Below are positions 45,857 to 54,295 of a stretch of 64,000 nucleotides of DNA, piece by piece. The notes below the pieces were generated by a model. It ran no database searches. It was not told where the DNA came from and saw nothing but the letters and a program-made list of their open reading frames with translations. Positions within the stretch are counted from its first letter, which is position 1, and each line of letters opens with the position of its first letter. Source of the stretch: Paracoccaceae bacterium (GTDB lineage Bacteria; Pseudomonadota; Alphaproteobacteria; Rhodobacterales; Rhodobacteraceae); assembly GCA_026707935.1 (NCBI GenBank), contig JAPOVX010000017.1, positions 1 through 64,000 on the forward strand, given 5' to 3'. A program made the position numbers and the translations under genes.

Positions 45857-47089
45857 CTACCTCATCTCTTTCCGGGCGTTGGCCACGTTCCAGATCAGGA
45901 TCGGCGATACCAGCAGCATGATGATGATCGCGCTGGCTGATCCGACTCCCCAGTCATTGGCGCGGAACAGCTTGTCGAACATGTAATTTGCCAGGACCTG
46001 CGTTTGCCACTGACCGTTGGTCATGGCGAAAACGATGTCGAACACCTTGAGAACCGTCAGCGTTATCGTCGTCCAGACAACGACGATGGTTGACACGATC
46101 TGCGGCACCTTGATCTGGAAGAAGACCTGGAAAGGATTGGCCCCGTCAACGATAGCGGCTTCAACCGTTTCTTCCGGGATACCGCGCAGCGCCGCCGAAA
46201 GGATCACCATCGCAAAGCCGGTCTGGATCCAGATCAGCACCACCATCAGGAAGAAGTTGTTCCAGAAAGGCAGCGTCAGCCATTGCTGCGGCTTGCCATA
46301 GGCGTATTCCACCGAAAAGACCTGGACAGAATTGATCAGCGCCAGGACAACGAGCCAGGCACCGAAAATCGAAAGGCCAATCTGGACGAGTGGCGCGAAC
46401 CAGCCCTTTTGACGTCGATCGGAGATCAACCGCGAGGCGACGACATAGATCGCGTAGGCCACAATGGCCGCAAAGCTCAAGAGCATGATTGCCGGCAGGA
46501 GACGGAGAAAGAGAAACGACCCGGGACCTCCCTCGAATTGCAGCCACACTGCGTTCAGAATGCCGATCTGGGCCTGTTCGACAGGACGTGCATCGTAGAT
46601 CAGCTTGAAGATCACCGAGGCGCCGACAAAAGAAATCGCCATCGGCATGAAGATCACCGACTTCGCAGCGCTGCCCCAGGCGATGCGGTCGGTCAGCTGG
46701 GCGACCAGAAGGCCGAACGCGGTCGAGGTCGCCGGCACGACGATCAACCAGAACATGTTGTTGCGCAGGGCTTCCCAGAACTTTGGCTCGCCGAACATCT
46801 GGCCATAGTTGGCGAGGCCCACGAATGCCCCGTCCTGGAAACGGTCCGTCAGCGAGAGGCGCAGCGTCTCGAACACCGGGTAGGCAAGGTAAAGGCCCAG
46901 CGCGAATATCGCGGGAAACAGGAACAGCCAGGGACGAACCATATTGGCGCGGTTGATGTTGCGCCCGGCATCGTCGCCGCGAGCGGGGAAAATGAACCTG
47001 TCAAGGATCTGGTTCGAAAAATAGAAGTAGCCGACGCAGCCGCCAACACCGATGACGATCGTGATCAGGCCTTGAACTGCTGGGTGCAT
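45857..47089 (-). CDS. aglF: alpha-glucoside ABC transporter permease
   Basis: A 410-residue inner-membrane permease of the MalF type with EAA loop PEETVEAAIVDGANPFQVFF. It is longer than the usual sugar permease of about 300 residues: an additional N-terminal helix (about 4-26) and an inserted part with two helices (about 195-260) account for this. It lies between aglE and aglG and should form the channel with AglG. Confidence 0.9.
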   Translation of the reverse strand: MHPAVQGLITIVIGVGGCVGYFYFSNQILDRFIFPARGDDAGRNINRANMVRPWLFLFPAIFALGLYLAYPVFETLRLSLTDRFQDGAFVGLANYGQMFGEPKFWEALRNNMFWLIVVPATSTAFGLLVAQLTDRIAWGSAAKSVIFMPMAISFVGASVIFKLIYDARPVEQAQIGILNAVWLQFEGGPGSFLFLRLLPAIMLLSFAAIVAYAIYVVASRLISDRRQKGWFAPLVQIGLSIFGAWLVVLALINSVQVFSVEYAYGKPQQWLTLPFWNNFFLMVVLIWIQTGFAMVILSAALRGIPEETVEAAIVDGANPFQVFFQIKVPQIVSTIVVVWTTITLTVLKVFDIVFAMTNGQWQTQVLANYMFDKLFRANDWGVGSASAIIIMLLVSPILIWNVANARKEMR

Positions 47090-47151
47090 GGGGTCCTCCC
47101 TTGGCTACATTGGGACCAACAGCCGGCCGATGATGGACAGGACACGTTTGA

Positions 47152-47177
47152 GGGCGCCCCGGGGTTCCGGAGCGCCC
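47152..47177 (-). terminator. intercistronic hairpin after aglE
   Basis: GGGCGC (47152-47157) pairs with GCGCCC (47172-47177). Inside, CCGG (47159-47162) pairs with CCGG (47167-47170) around a GGTT loop, with one unpaired position on each side. It lies just after the aglE stop and before aglF. Confidence 0.6.
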
Positions 47178-47190
47178 GAAAGCGTTCAGA

Positions 47191-48459
47191 CTACTTCAGC
47201 GCATCCCAGGATGCCTGGACTTCGGCAGCGACGTCCGCAGCGGACTTGCCGCCGGCATAGTCAACCATGCCCGTCCAGAACGACCCCGCGCCAACTCCAC
47301 CCGGCATCAGGTCGGATCCGTCGAAACGGAACGTCGTTGCGTTGAGCAGGATGTCGTTCATCTTTCTGAGCGTCGGGTCGCCGAACGCGTCAGGATTTAC
47401 GCCCTTGTGCGGTGTCAGGAAGCCCTTGCGCGCCATCCAGATCTCGTGTGAGCGCGGGTCCTGCAGGTACGCGATCAGGTCATGAGCAGCCTGGTTTTCA
47501 TTCGTGATGGTCCATACCGTACCGGCGCCGAGAACAGGCCTGCCCAGATCCTTGCCTTCGTATGCCGGGAAGTAGAAGAAGTCCACGTCTTCACCGACAA
47601 CGGTGCCTTCCGGGAAGAATGCCGGAATGAACGATGCCTGGCGGTGCATGTAGCATTGTGGCGGCGAAGTGAAGAGGCCCTTTGGCGAGTCGCGAAAGTC
47701 GGTCGAGGCAACTGTACCTGCACCACCCGCGACATAGGCGTCGTTACGCGCAAAGGCGCCAAATTCCTCGATCGCGCCGACAACTTTGGCGTCGGTGAAC
47801 TTCAGGTCGTTTGAAACCCAGGCGTCATAGTCGGCAGGGGACTGGGTGCGCAGCATCATGTCTTCGACCCAGTCGGTGGCCGGCCAGCCGGTTGCGCCGC
47901 CTGAACCCAGGCCGATGCACCAGGGCGTGCCGCCATCTGCAACGATCTGGTCGTTCAGGTTCTTGAGGCCTTCCATGGTGGACGGCACTTCGTAGCCTGC
48001 GTCTTCGAAGTTCTCGGGAATGTACCAGACCAGGGACTTCACATCGACCTTGTAGAAGAAGCCGTACAAGTGGTCATTGCCGTCTGCGCCTGCATAGGTG
48101 CCCAGGTCAACCCATGACTGGCCGGCGGCGTAGTTTTCGCGGATCCAGTCGCCCGTTCCGTCCTGCAACGGGACCAGGAAGCCGCGGGAAGCCATGTCAG
48201 ACGCCAGGCCAGGCTGCGGGAACACGGCAATGTTCGGCGCGGAGCCCGCTTCGGCGTCGACAAGGATCTGTTGCTCGAAGCTGTCCGAACCGACGTAGCT
48301 GACGTCGTGTCCGGACTGCGCGGCAAAGTCCGCCAGGACGGCCTCGACCGAATCCTGGTCCGGCCCGAGCCATGGACCGAAGACTGTGAGTTTTTCAGCG
48401 GTGGCAGCACCCGCGCCAAGCGCCAGAACAGCTGCGCTCGCAAATAGAACATTTTTCAT
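47191..48459 (-). CDS. aglE: alpha-glucoside ABC transporter substrate-binding protein
   Basis: A 422-residue periplasmic binding protein of the family-1 extracellular solute-binding group. The signal peptide is MKNVLFASAAVLALGAGAAT, cleaved after about residue 21. The mature start KLTVFGPWLGPDQDSVEAVL and internal text GSGGATGWPATDWVEDMMLR, PPQCYMHRQASFIPAFFPEG are typical of AglE. The start at ATG 48459 has GGAGG ahead; the frame to 48507 is not needed. It heads the operon and sits 54 bases from a LacI-type operator. Confidence 0.93.
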   Translation of the reverse strand: MKNVLFASAAVLALGAGAATAEKLTVFGPWLGPDQDSVEAVLADFAAQSGHDVSYVGSDSFEQQILVDAEAGSAPNIAVFPQPGLASDMASRGFLVPLQDGTGDWIRENYAAGQSWVDLGTYAGADGNDHLYGFFYKVDVKSLVWYIPENFEDAGYEVPSTMEGLKNLNDQIVADGGTPWCIGLGSGGATGWPATDWVEDMMLRTQSPADYDAWVSNDLKFTDAKVVGAIEEFGAFARNDAYVAGGAGTVASTDFRDSPKGLFTSPPQCYMHRQASFIPAFFPEGTVVGEDVDFFYFPAYEGKDLGRPVLGAGTVWTITNENQAAHDLIAYLQDPRSHEIWMARKGFLTPHKGVNPDAFGDPTLRKMNDILLNATTFRFDGSDLMPGGVGAGSFWTGMVDYAGGKSAADVAAEVQASWDALK

Positions 48460-48511
48460 CAGGTATCCTCCATTGATGCGCTCTTCAGGATCCGGAACAG
48501 ACCGCAAGCCT

Positions 48512-48529
48512 ATTCAAAGCGTTTTGAAT
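48512..48529. promoter_or_regulatory. LacI-type operator upstream of aglE
   Basis: ATTCAAAGCGTTTTGAAT is a perfect 7-4-7 inverted repeat with the central CG and flanking AA/TT of LacI-family sites. It lies 53 bases before the aglE start, where a bound repressor would cover the promoter. Confidence 0.65.
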
Positions 48530-48603
48530 TTCCCTCATGATTTACATAAATTGATGGGAGTCAATGCCCAAAATAGCTGTTTTTCAGCCAATTCGGTCTT
48601 GTA

Positions 48604-48633
48604 TTGACCTGACAAGCGGGTCAGGAGTATCGT
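48604..48633 (+). promoter_or_regulatory. candidate promoter of aglR
   Basis: TTGACC (48604-48609), an 18-base spacer, then TATCGT (48628-48633). An inverted repeat CCTGAC-N6-GTCAGG (48608-48625) lies in the spacer. The match to consensus is moderate. Confidence 0.4.
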
Positions 48634-48641
48634 TGGAAGAA

Positions 48642-48657
48642 TTGAAAGCGGTTACAA
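48642..48657. promoter_or_regulatory. LacI-type operator upstream of aglR
   Basis: TTGAAAGCGGTTACAA fits the LacI-family pattern TTGnAAnCGnTTnCAA, with 6 of 8 pairs matching. It ends 10 bases before the aglR start, suggesting autorepression. It shares the AAAGCG core with the site at 48512-48529. Confidence 0.6.
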
Positions 48658-48667
48658 ATTTGGTGAC

Positions 48668-49699
48668 ATGAACCTGAAAGAATTTTCAAATCTCCTGGGC
48701 TTGTCGCCGACAACCGTGAGCAGGGCGCTGAGCGGCTATCCCGAGGTCAGCGAGAAAACGCGTCGGAAAGTCAACGAGGCCGCGCGGATTCACGGATACC
48801 AGCCCAACTTGCGCGCGCGCGCCCTGGCGTTGGGCAGGTCCTACAGCATTGGCCATGTCCTTTCGTCGAGCAACGGGAGTGAACTGGTCAATCCGATTTT
48901 CGGGGATTTCATTTCAGGGGCGGCCGAAGCCGGGGCCGCGAGAGGATACAGTATCAACCTGACGATTGCGGAACAGAGCAGCGAGGAGAGCGTTTTCAGG
49001 AAATTGAAGGCGCAGGGCAGCGTCGCCGGCATCATATTGCAAAGCCCCAAGGTGCATGACCAGAGAATCGAACTGCTCAAGGAGTTGGGGCTGAAATTCG
49101 TCGTGCACGGACGTTCATCGGGCGTGTCCATTCCGTATTCGTGGGTTGATGTGAACAACCATCGAGCCTTCGAGCAGGCAACCACCTTCCTGGCGCATAT
49201 GGGGCATCGGCGGATTGGGTTGATCAACGGCCGCCAGGACTTTGATTTTGCCCACCGCAGGTTGAACGGTTATCTCCAGGCGCTGCACGCGGCCGGGATC
49301 GAGCCGCATTCCGACCTGCAAACCAGCGGCGACATGACCGAAGCCAACGGCTACGCGGCCGCGAAAGCAATGCTGGAGTTGGAAAGCCCGGCGACGGCTT
49401 TTCTGGCGGCATCGGTGATGTCGGCGATCGGGGCCCGGCGTGCCATACACGACAGCGGCCTGGAATTGCCGGGAGACGTGTCCCTGATCGCCTACGACGA
49501 TGACCTGTCCTACCTTTCGAACCGGCAATCGCCCCCCATATTCACGGCGGTTCGTTCTTCGGTCCGCGAAGCGGGCGAGAGAGCCGTCACCTTGCTGATG
49601 AGCCAGATCGAAGGTCAGAAGGTCAGGAATGACCAGCTGTTGCTGGAGACGGAACTGGTTGTGGGAATGTCGACCGGACCGAGGAAAAGCGTCCGATAA
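48668..49699 (+). CDS. aglR: LacI-family regulator of the agl operon
   Basis: A 343-residue repressor. The N-terminal helix-turn-helix is MNLKEFSNLLGLSPTTVSRA with the hinge ALSGYPEVSEKTRRKV. A periplasmic-binding-like ligand domain is at about 60-335 (MGHRRIGLINGRQDFDFAHR, PGDVSLIAYDDDLSYLSNRQ). It is divergent from aglE, the usual place of AglR. An alpha-glucoside is the likely inducer. The 199 bases that follow hold nothing recognisable. Confidence 0.92.
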   Translation: MNLKEFSNLLGLSPTTVSRALSGYPEVSEKTRRKVNEAARIHGYQPNLRARALALGRSYSIGHVLSSSNGSELVNPIFGDFISGAAEAGAARGYSINLTIAEQSSEESVFRKLKAQGSVAGIILQSPKVHDQRIELLKELGLKFVVHGRSSGVSIPYSWVDVNNHRAFEQATTFLAHMGHRRIGLINGRQDFDFAHRRLNGYLQALHAAGIEPHSDLQTSGDMTEANGYAAAKAMLELESPATAFLAASVMSAIGARRAIHDSGLELPGDVSLIAYDDDLSYLSNRQSPPIFTAVRSSVREAGERAVTLLMSQIEGQKVRNDQLLLETELVVGMSTGPRKSVR

Positions 49700-49898
49700 T
49701 TCGGGTCCCCGGCACGCGTCAAGGGCATGCGTTGGTGTCGGGCGGCACACGCACAGTGTGAGCGACGTCACGCTGGTGCCGTTGATTCAGCGGAATCCGT
49801 TTGTCGAGAGGCAGAAAAACGATTCCGCCGACGCGGAGGATCGATGGCTCCGGTGCCGCACGCCAGACCGTCCGGAAGGTTGATCGAGGCCGGCGCCC

Positions 49899-50903
49899 CT
49901 ACGCGCCGGGCGCCCTCCTCTTCCTTCTTCTTTCTGCGATCATGGCGATCATTTCGAACATTATGGATGCTGCGACCATCGCGGTGATCTGGTTTGGACT
50001 GTCCTTGGTCGGCATCAGGCAGACGACGTCTCCCCCGACGATGTTCATGCCCCTGACCGAATGAAGAAGCGCGACGGCTTCGTCGATCGAGAAACCCCTG
50101 GCACCTGGCTCGATGTTGGCGACGCCGGGGGCAACGGACGGATCGAGGCAATCGAGGTCGAACGTCACGTAGACCGGGTGGCCGTCCAGGCAGTCCCGGA
50201 TCTCGGAGACGACGTCGGAGATGCCACGCGAGCGCACGTCTGCCATCGTGACGATGTTGTACCCGTAGTCGTACGCCGGCTGCAGCCAGTCGAGTGTTCT
50301 CGGATGGCCGCGAAGTCCAACCTGCATGGACCGGCCCGGTGCCACCTGTCCCTGGTCGACGAGAAAGGCCGCCCAGTGCGCGGCCGATTTCCGGGCGCCG
50401 AGAAAATGGTCGACCTTCGTGAAGACATCCGTATGGGCGTCGAGGTGCAGGAGCGAGACCGGCTGCCCCCCCGCGACCTGTCCTCCGCCGAGCGCCTGGA
50501 GTATTCCGCCGGTTATCGAGTGATCGCCGCCGATCGATACGGGGCGGGCCCCCGCCCGGTCGATCCGCTCGAAAAAGGATGTGATTCTCTCGATACAATC
50601 TTCGTTGTCGTTCGCTCTCGGCAAGGGCACGTCTCCGGCGTCGCAGACCCGTGCCGATGACCAGGGGTCGATCCCGAAGGAGCCGTGAACCCTCCGCTGG
50701 AGAGCCGAAACGTTCCTGACGGCCCGGGGCCCCAGGTGCTGGTCCCTTTCCGTGGTTCCGTTTCCGGTCGAATGGGGGACACCGGCGAGAACGATGTCGT
50801 GTCCTTCCGGTTCGGCGGCCGCACACCGGAACAGTGTCGGAATCCCCCACCAGTAGAGGCTGTTCATCATGCTCGCATCGTGCTCTGTCGCCATGCTGCC
50901 CAT
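49899..50903 (-). CDS. ureohydrolase (agmatinase/arginase family)
   Basis: A 334-residue binuclear manganese hydrolase that releases urea from a guanidino compound. The metal ligands are seen in SIGGDHSITGG, LLHLDAHTDVF and TFDLDCLDPSVAPG. It most resembles SpeB-type agmatinases and guanidinobutyrases; specificity cannot be read from sequence. Possible starts are ATG 50903, 50894 and 50870; none has a clear ribosome site. Its long frame on the other reading phase is a shadow. It lies 52 bases after selO on the same strand. Confidence 0.88.
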   Translation of the reverse strand: MGSMATEHDASMMNSLYWWGIPTLFRCAAAEPEGHDIVLAGVPHSTGNGTTERDQHLGPRAVRNVSALQRRVHGSFGIDPWSSARVCDAGDVPLPRANDNEDCIERITSFFERIDRAGARPVSIGGDHSITGGILQALGGGQVAGGQPVSLLHLDAHTDVFTKVDHFLGARKSAAHWAAFLVDQGQVAPGRSMQVGLRGHPRTLDWLQPAYDYGYNIVTMADVRSRGISDVVSEIRDCLDGHPVYVTFDLDCLDPSVAPGVANIEPGARGFSIDEAVALLHSVRGMNIVGGDVVCLMPTKDSPNQITAMVAASIMFEMIAMIAERRRKRRAPGA

Positions 50904-50955
50904 CCCGTGCTGTTCGAATGGTTGCCCGGATTGCTGTCCCGGACGGATTCCGGCC

Positions 50956-52464
50956 TCACGTTCCGCAGAATGTCTGGTGAACCACTTCGTCCTTTCGCGC
51001 CGGCCGTTCCAGGTCCGAATATCCCGGCTGCTCCCGGTAGGGCGATTTCAGGGCGTCAACCAGCCGGTGAAATGTCTCGAAATTGCCGGTCGCGGCGCCA
51101 CGAATCACTTCCTCCACCCGGTGATTCCGCGGAATGAGAACCGGGTTCACCCGTTGCATGGCGACGGCCCTCGGGGGGGCGGAGGAGGATTCCGGTGCGA
51201 AGTGGGTTCGCCAGCCTTCAAACCACGAATCGGCAGCCGACGGATCGGCGAAAAGCTCACGAAATGTATCCGGCAGGTCATGGCTGACGGGACTCCGGTC
51301 ACGGATCAGCCTGTCCGCGACCCGGGTCAATTCCCTGAAGAAGCAGGTAAAGTCGACCTTTTGCGTCGCCATCACCGAAAACGTCGAATCGATGAATTGC
51401 TTGATGCCGTCATCGTCCCGACCCTCGTCGAGCCCCAGTTTTCTTCGGAAAACGGCAGACAGTTCGGCAGAAAACGCCACCCCGAATTCCGAAAGGGCCC
51501 CGCGGGCCTCCGCCAGGGCCGATTCCTGGTCCGTGGCATCGAGAAGCGGCAGCAATGTTTCCGCGAATCGCGCAAGATTCCATTCCCCGATGGCCGGCTG
51601 GTTGACCCATGAATAGCGGCCCCCGTGATCAATCGAGCTGAAGACCGTTCCGGGATGGAATGCCTCCATGAATGCGCAGGGCCCGTAGTCGATCGTCTCG
51701 CCGGCAATCTGCATGTTGTCGGTGTTCATGACGCCGTGGATGAAGCCGAGGCCCATCCAGCGGGCAATCAACGACGCCTGGCGCCGGATGACTTCGTCGA
51801 GGAGCCGGCGGTAGGGCGTTCCGGTGTCTCCCGTACCGGGAAAATGCCGCTCGAGAGCGTAGTCGGCCAGCTCCCTGATGCCGTCCCGGTCATTGCGGGC
51901 ATGAAAATACTGGAACGTTCCGACACGGACATGGCTTTGGGCAACCCGGGCGAGAACCGCCCCGGGGAGCGGCCGTTCCCGGTAGACGGTCTCCCCGGTG
52001 GCGACGGCAGCCAGTGATCGCGACGTGGGGACACCCAGCGCGGCCATGGCTTCGCTGACGATGTATTCCCGGAGCACGGGTCCGAGCGGGGCCTTGCCGT
52101 CGCCCATGCGCGAAAATGGAGTGCGGCCAGATCCCTTGAGCTGGATATCGCGGCGAATTCCGTCCGGCCCGACGACTTCACCGAGCAGCAGGGCCCGGCC
52201 GTCCCCGAGTTGCGGAACCCAGCCACCGAACTGGTGACCCGCATAGGCCATCGCAATCGACTCCACCTCGGTGGGAAGGTCCCGGCCGGAAAGCATCGCG
52301 AGGCCCGCAGCCGATTCCAGCCAGCCGGGATCAAGACCGATCTCCGCCGCCAACCCGTGGTTCAGCCGGATCAGGTGTGGATCAGGCGCCCGGTCCGGTT
52401 GCACGCGCGCGAAGAACCGCGGCGGAAGCCGGGAATAACTGTTGTCAAAGGGAAGGTGCTGCAT
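50956..52464 (-). CDS. selO: SelO-family protein adenylyltransferase (YdiU)
   Basis: A 502-residue pseudokinase-fold enzyme that transfers AMP to target proteins. Typical parts are the N-terminus FDNSYSRLPPRFFARVQPDR, then AYAGHQFGGWVPQLGDGRAL, IQLKGSGRTPFSRMGDGKAP and GVMNTDNMQIAGETIDYGPC. The C-terminal FCGT carries Cys (codon TGC) where animal SelO has selenocysteine. The start at ATG 52464 fits the family; the frame to 52542 adds only a basic tail. Confidence 0.93.
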   Translation of the reverse strand: MQHLPFDNSYSRLPPRFFARVQPDRAPDPHLIRLNHGLAAEIGLDPGWLESAAGLAMLSGRDLPTEVESIAMAYAGHQFGGWVPQLGDGRALLLGEVVGPDGIRRDIQLKGSGRTPFSRMGDGKAPLGPVLREYIVSEAMAALGVPTSRSLAAVATGETVYRERPLPGAVLARVAQSHVRVGTFQYFHARNDRDGIRELADYALERHFPGTGDTGTPYRRLLDEVIRRQASLIARWMGLGFIHGVMNTDNMQIAGETIDYGPCAFMEAFHPGTVFSSIDHGGRYSWVNQPAIGEWNLARFAETLLPLLDATDQESALAEARGALSEFGVAFSAELSAVFRRKLGLDEGRDDDGIKQFIDSTFSVMATQKVDFTCFFRELTRVADRLIRDRSPVSHDLPDTFRELFADPSAADSWFEGWRTHFAPESSSAPPRAVAMQRVNPVLIPRNHRVEEVIRGAATGNFETFHRLVDALKSPYREQPGYSDLERPARKDEVVHQTFCGT

Positions 52465-52498
52465 TGGTGTGCCTGACCGGCCGGAAGCCTCGCTGCAA

Positions 52499-52526
52499 CC
52501 GGCAGGTGGAGGCGACCTCCTGCCGG
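52499..52526 (-). terminator. hairpin between the PhyH gene and selO
   Basis: CCGGCAGG (52499-52506) pairs with CCTGCCGG (52519-52526). One mismatch follows, then GG/CC pairs, around a 6-base loop. It sits between the PhyH stop and selO start on the transcribed minus strand; no T-run. Confidence 0.55.
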
Positions 52527-52538
52527 CATGTCCTGCTT

Positions 52539-53345
52539 TCACGTATTTTCGGCTCTCCAGATGACCGGAAACCAGTCCTCCCTCAGTTGCTCTCCGTCGG
52601 TCATACCATGACCTGGGAACGGCGGCGATGTTCGACCCGGGCGGGAAACAAAACGCGCGTCGTCGCCGAACCAGCGCAGTGAAAGAACCCGTCGCCGTTG
52701 ACTGCCCGGATTCCCCCGGGCACCGTGCAATGTCCGGAAGTGGAACAGGACGGCATCACCGGGTTCCATCCGCCATTCGAGGACACGCATGTCCTCGGGT
52801 GAAACATCAGGGTTCGGCACGGGAATCCAGTCCCCGGCGTTGCCCTGGTCATAGAAGTCGCTGTCGTCTGCCCAGCTGACCGGCCTGACCATGCGTTTCC
52901 ACCGGTGAGACCCTGCGATGAGGCGAAGGCTGGCCGAGTACACCGCATCGACCGGGATCCACATGCTGACGGTCTGGGCGCTGTCGACGAAATAATAGGG
53001 CGCGTCCTGATGCCAGGGGGTCGCCATGAACGTTCCGGATTCCTTGACCAGCACGTGGTCATGGAAGAAACGTGCCGTGCCCGAACCCATCACGCGGGCG
53101 GCGATTTCACCTGCACAGCTTTCCCTGACCATCATTTCGAACTCCGGGATACGGGTCCAGTTGCAATAATCGTCGAAGAAACGACCTTCACCGTCCTTGA
53201 CAGCGTTTTCCGAGGCATAGGGACCGGGGTCTTCAAGATTCCTGGCTATCCCGGCTTCAATCGTCTCGATCCAGTCGTCGAAGACTCCTCTCAAGAGGAT
53301 GGCGCCGTCGCGGTCATAGGCCCTGATCAATTCGTCAGTTATCAT
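52539..53345 (-). CDS. phytanoyl-CoA dioxygenase (PhyH) family oxygenase
   Basis: A 268-residue Fe(II)/2-oxoglutarate-dependent dioxygenase. The iron ligands are His and Asp of TPWHQDAPYYF and the distal His of FHFRTLHGARGN; Arg for 2-oxoglutarate follows in QRRRVLSLRWFGDD. It hydroxylates an unknown small substrate. It lacks the longer signature of ectoine hydroxylase EctD. ATG 53345 overlaps the stop of the upstream cyclodeaminase-family gene; a start at 53360 is possible. Confidence 0.87.
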   Translation of the reverse strand: MITDELIRAYDRDGAILLRGVFDDWIETIEAGIARNLEDPGPYASENAVKDGEGRFFDDYCNWTRIPEFEMMVRESCAGEIAARVMGSGTARFFHDHVLVKESGTFMATPWHQDAPYYFVDSAQTVSMWIPVDAVYSASLRLIAGSHRWKRMVRPVSWADDSDFYDQGNAGDWIPVPNPDVSPEDMRVLEWRMEPGDAVLFHFRTLHGARGNPGSQRRRVLSLRWFGDDARFVSRPGRTSPPFPGHGMTDGEQLREDWFPVIWRAENT

Positions 53346-54294
53346 CTCGAGCGCCTGCATTCCGGCGGACCGACGTCCATTTGTCGAGCAGGTGGCGTGC
53401 CGTCATCAGGTCAAGATGCGCACCGCCGCCATTCTTGTAGAGCGTGATCTCTTCACGGGAGGTGCGTCCGATCCTGCCTGCGACGAGATCGTAAAGATCG
53501 CCCAGAATCCGGTCTCGCGTAATGACCCCGGTCTCCAGCGGAATGATGATCTCGCCAGCCTTTCCGAGCGCTGTCTCGAGACTGTTGACGAACAGGCTGG
53601 AGCGCAGGATCGCGTCGTCGTCGACTTCACGCGTGTCGGGGCGGAAGGATCCGATCAGATCGAGGTGCTGCCCTGGTTTCAACCATCGGCCTGACAGGAC
53701 CGGTTTCGCCGACATGGTTGCGCAACAGATGATGTCGGCCTCGCCGGCCGCGGCCTCGATGTTCGTGACAACTTCGATGTCCGCCAGCGGCGAGCACTCG
53801 GCCTTCATGCCTTCGGCCCGGGCAATCGTCCGGTTCCACACCATGAAACGGATTCCCTGAAAGCGACTCGCGTACGCGGGAACGAGAGACCTCGCGACCG
53901 TGCCTGCGCCGATAATCAGGACTGACCGCGAGTCCTTTCGGGCCAGCAGTTGGGCGCCGAGAAGGGAATCCGCGGCAGTTTTCCACCTGGTTACCTGGTG
54001 GAAATCAAGGAATGCCTCCGGTACGCCCGTCCTGTCGTCAAAAAGGGTGACACTGCCGTGAATCGTTGGAATGCCGCGGTCGTCGTTCCCCGGGAAGACG
54101 GTGGCGCACTTGACCACCGAGCCGAGGCCGTCAATCCAGGCTGAACGCAACAGCAGGCCGTCGCGTCCCCGCTGAACCAGGTTGTCCGCGATGCTTGCCC
54201 GTGGCAGGGCATGCCCGCTCCTGATCGCATCGACGACTTCGCTCCACTCGAGATGCGGTTCGATCGAGCCGGGGTCGACCAGGGCAACATCCAT
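53335..54294 (-). CDS. ornithine cyclodeaminase / mu-crystallin family protein
   Basis: A 319-residue NAD(P)-binding protein with Rossmann motif LIIGAGTVARSLVPAY and family text IDGLGSVVKCATVFPGNDDR, DIICCATMSAKPVLSGRWLK and HLDLIGSFRPDTREVDDDAI. Members deaminate ornithine to proline, reduce imines, or act in ectoine or siderophore metabolism; the substrate here is unknown. I start at ATG 54294 (MDVALVDPGS); ATG 54312 is in frame and overlaps the HAD stop. Overlaps on both sides show a tight HAD - cyclodeaminase - PhyH operon. Confidence 0.88.
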   Translation of the reverse strand: MDVALVDPGSIEPHLEWSEVVDAIRSGHALPRASIADNLVQRGRDGLLLRSAWIDGLGSVVKCATVFPGNDDRGIPTIHGSVTLFDDRTGVPEAFLDFHQVTRWKTAADSLLGAQLLARKDSRSVLIIGAGTVARSLVPAYASRFQGIRFMVWNRTIARAEGMKAECSPLADIEVVTNIEAAAGEADIICCATMSAKPVLSGRWLKPGQHLDLIGSFRPDTREVDDDAILRSSLFVNSLETALGKAGEIIIPLETGVITRDRILGDLYDLVAGRIGRTSREEITLYKNGGGAHLDLMTARHLLDKWTSVRRNAGARDDN

Positions 54295-54295
54295 C

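Noticed and set aside
49768..50850. 360-codon minus-strand frame overlapping the ureohydrolase gene
   Set aside because: Same strand, other phase; Arg/Gly-rich text without motifs, whereas the chosen frame has all metal ligands.
50956..50990. Selenocysteine at the SelO C-terminus
   Set aside because: The codon at that position is TGC (Cys) and the frame ends with a normal TGA three codons later.
52539..53345. Ectoine hydroxylase (EctD) as identity of the PhyH protein
   Set aside because: The long EctD signature around the W-H-S-D-F motif is absent; here it is WHQDAPYYF, and no ect genes are near.
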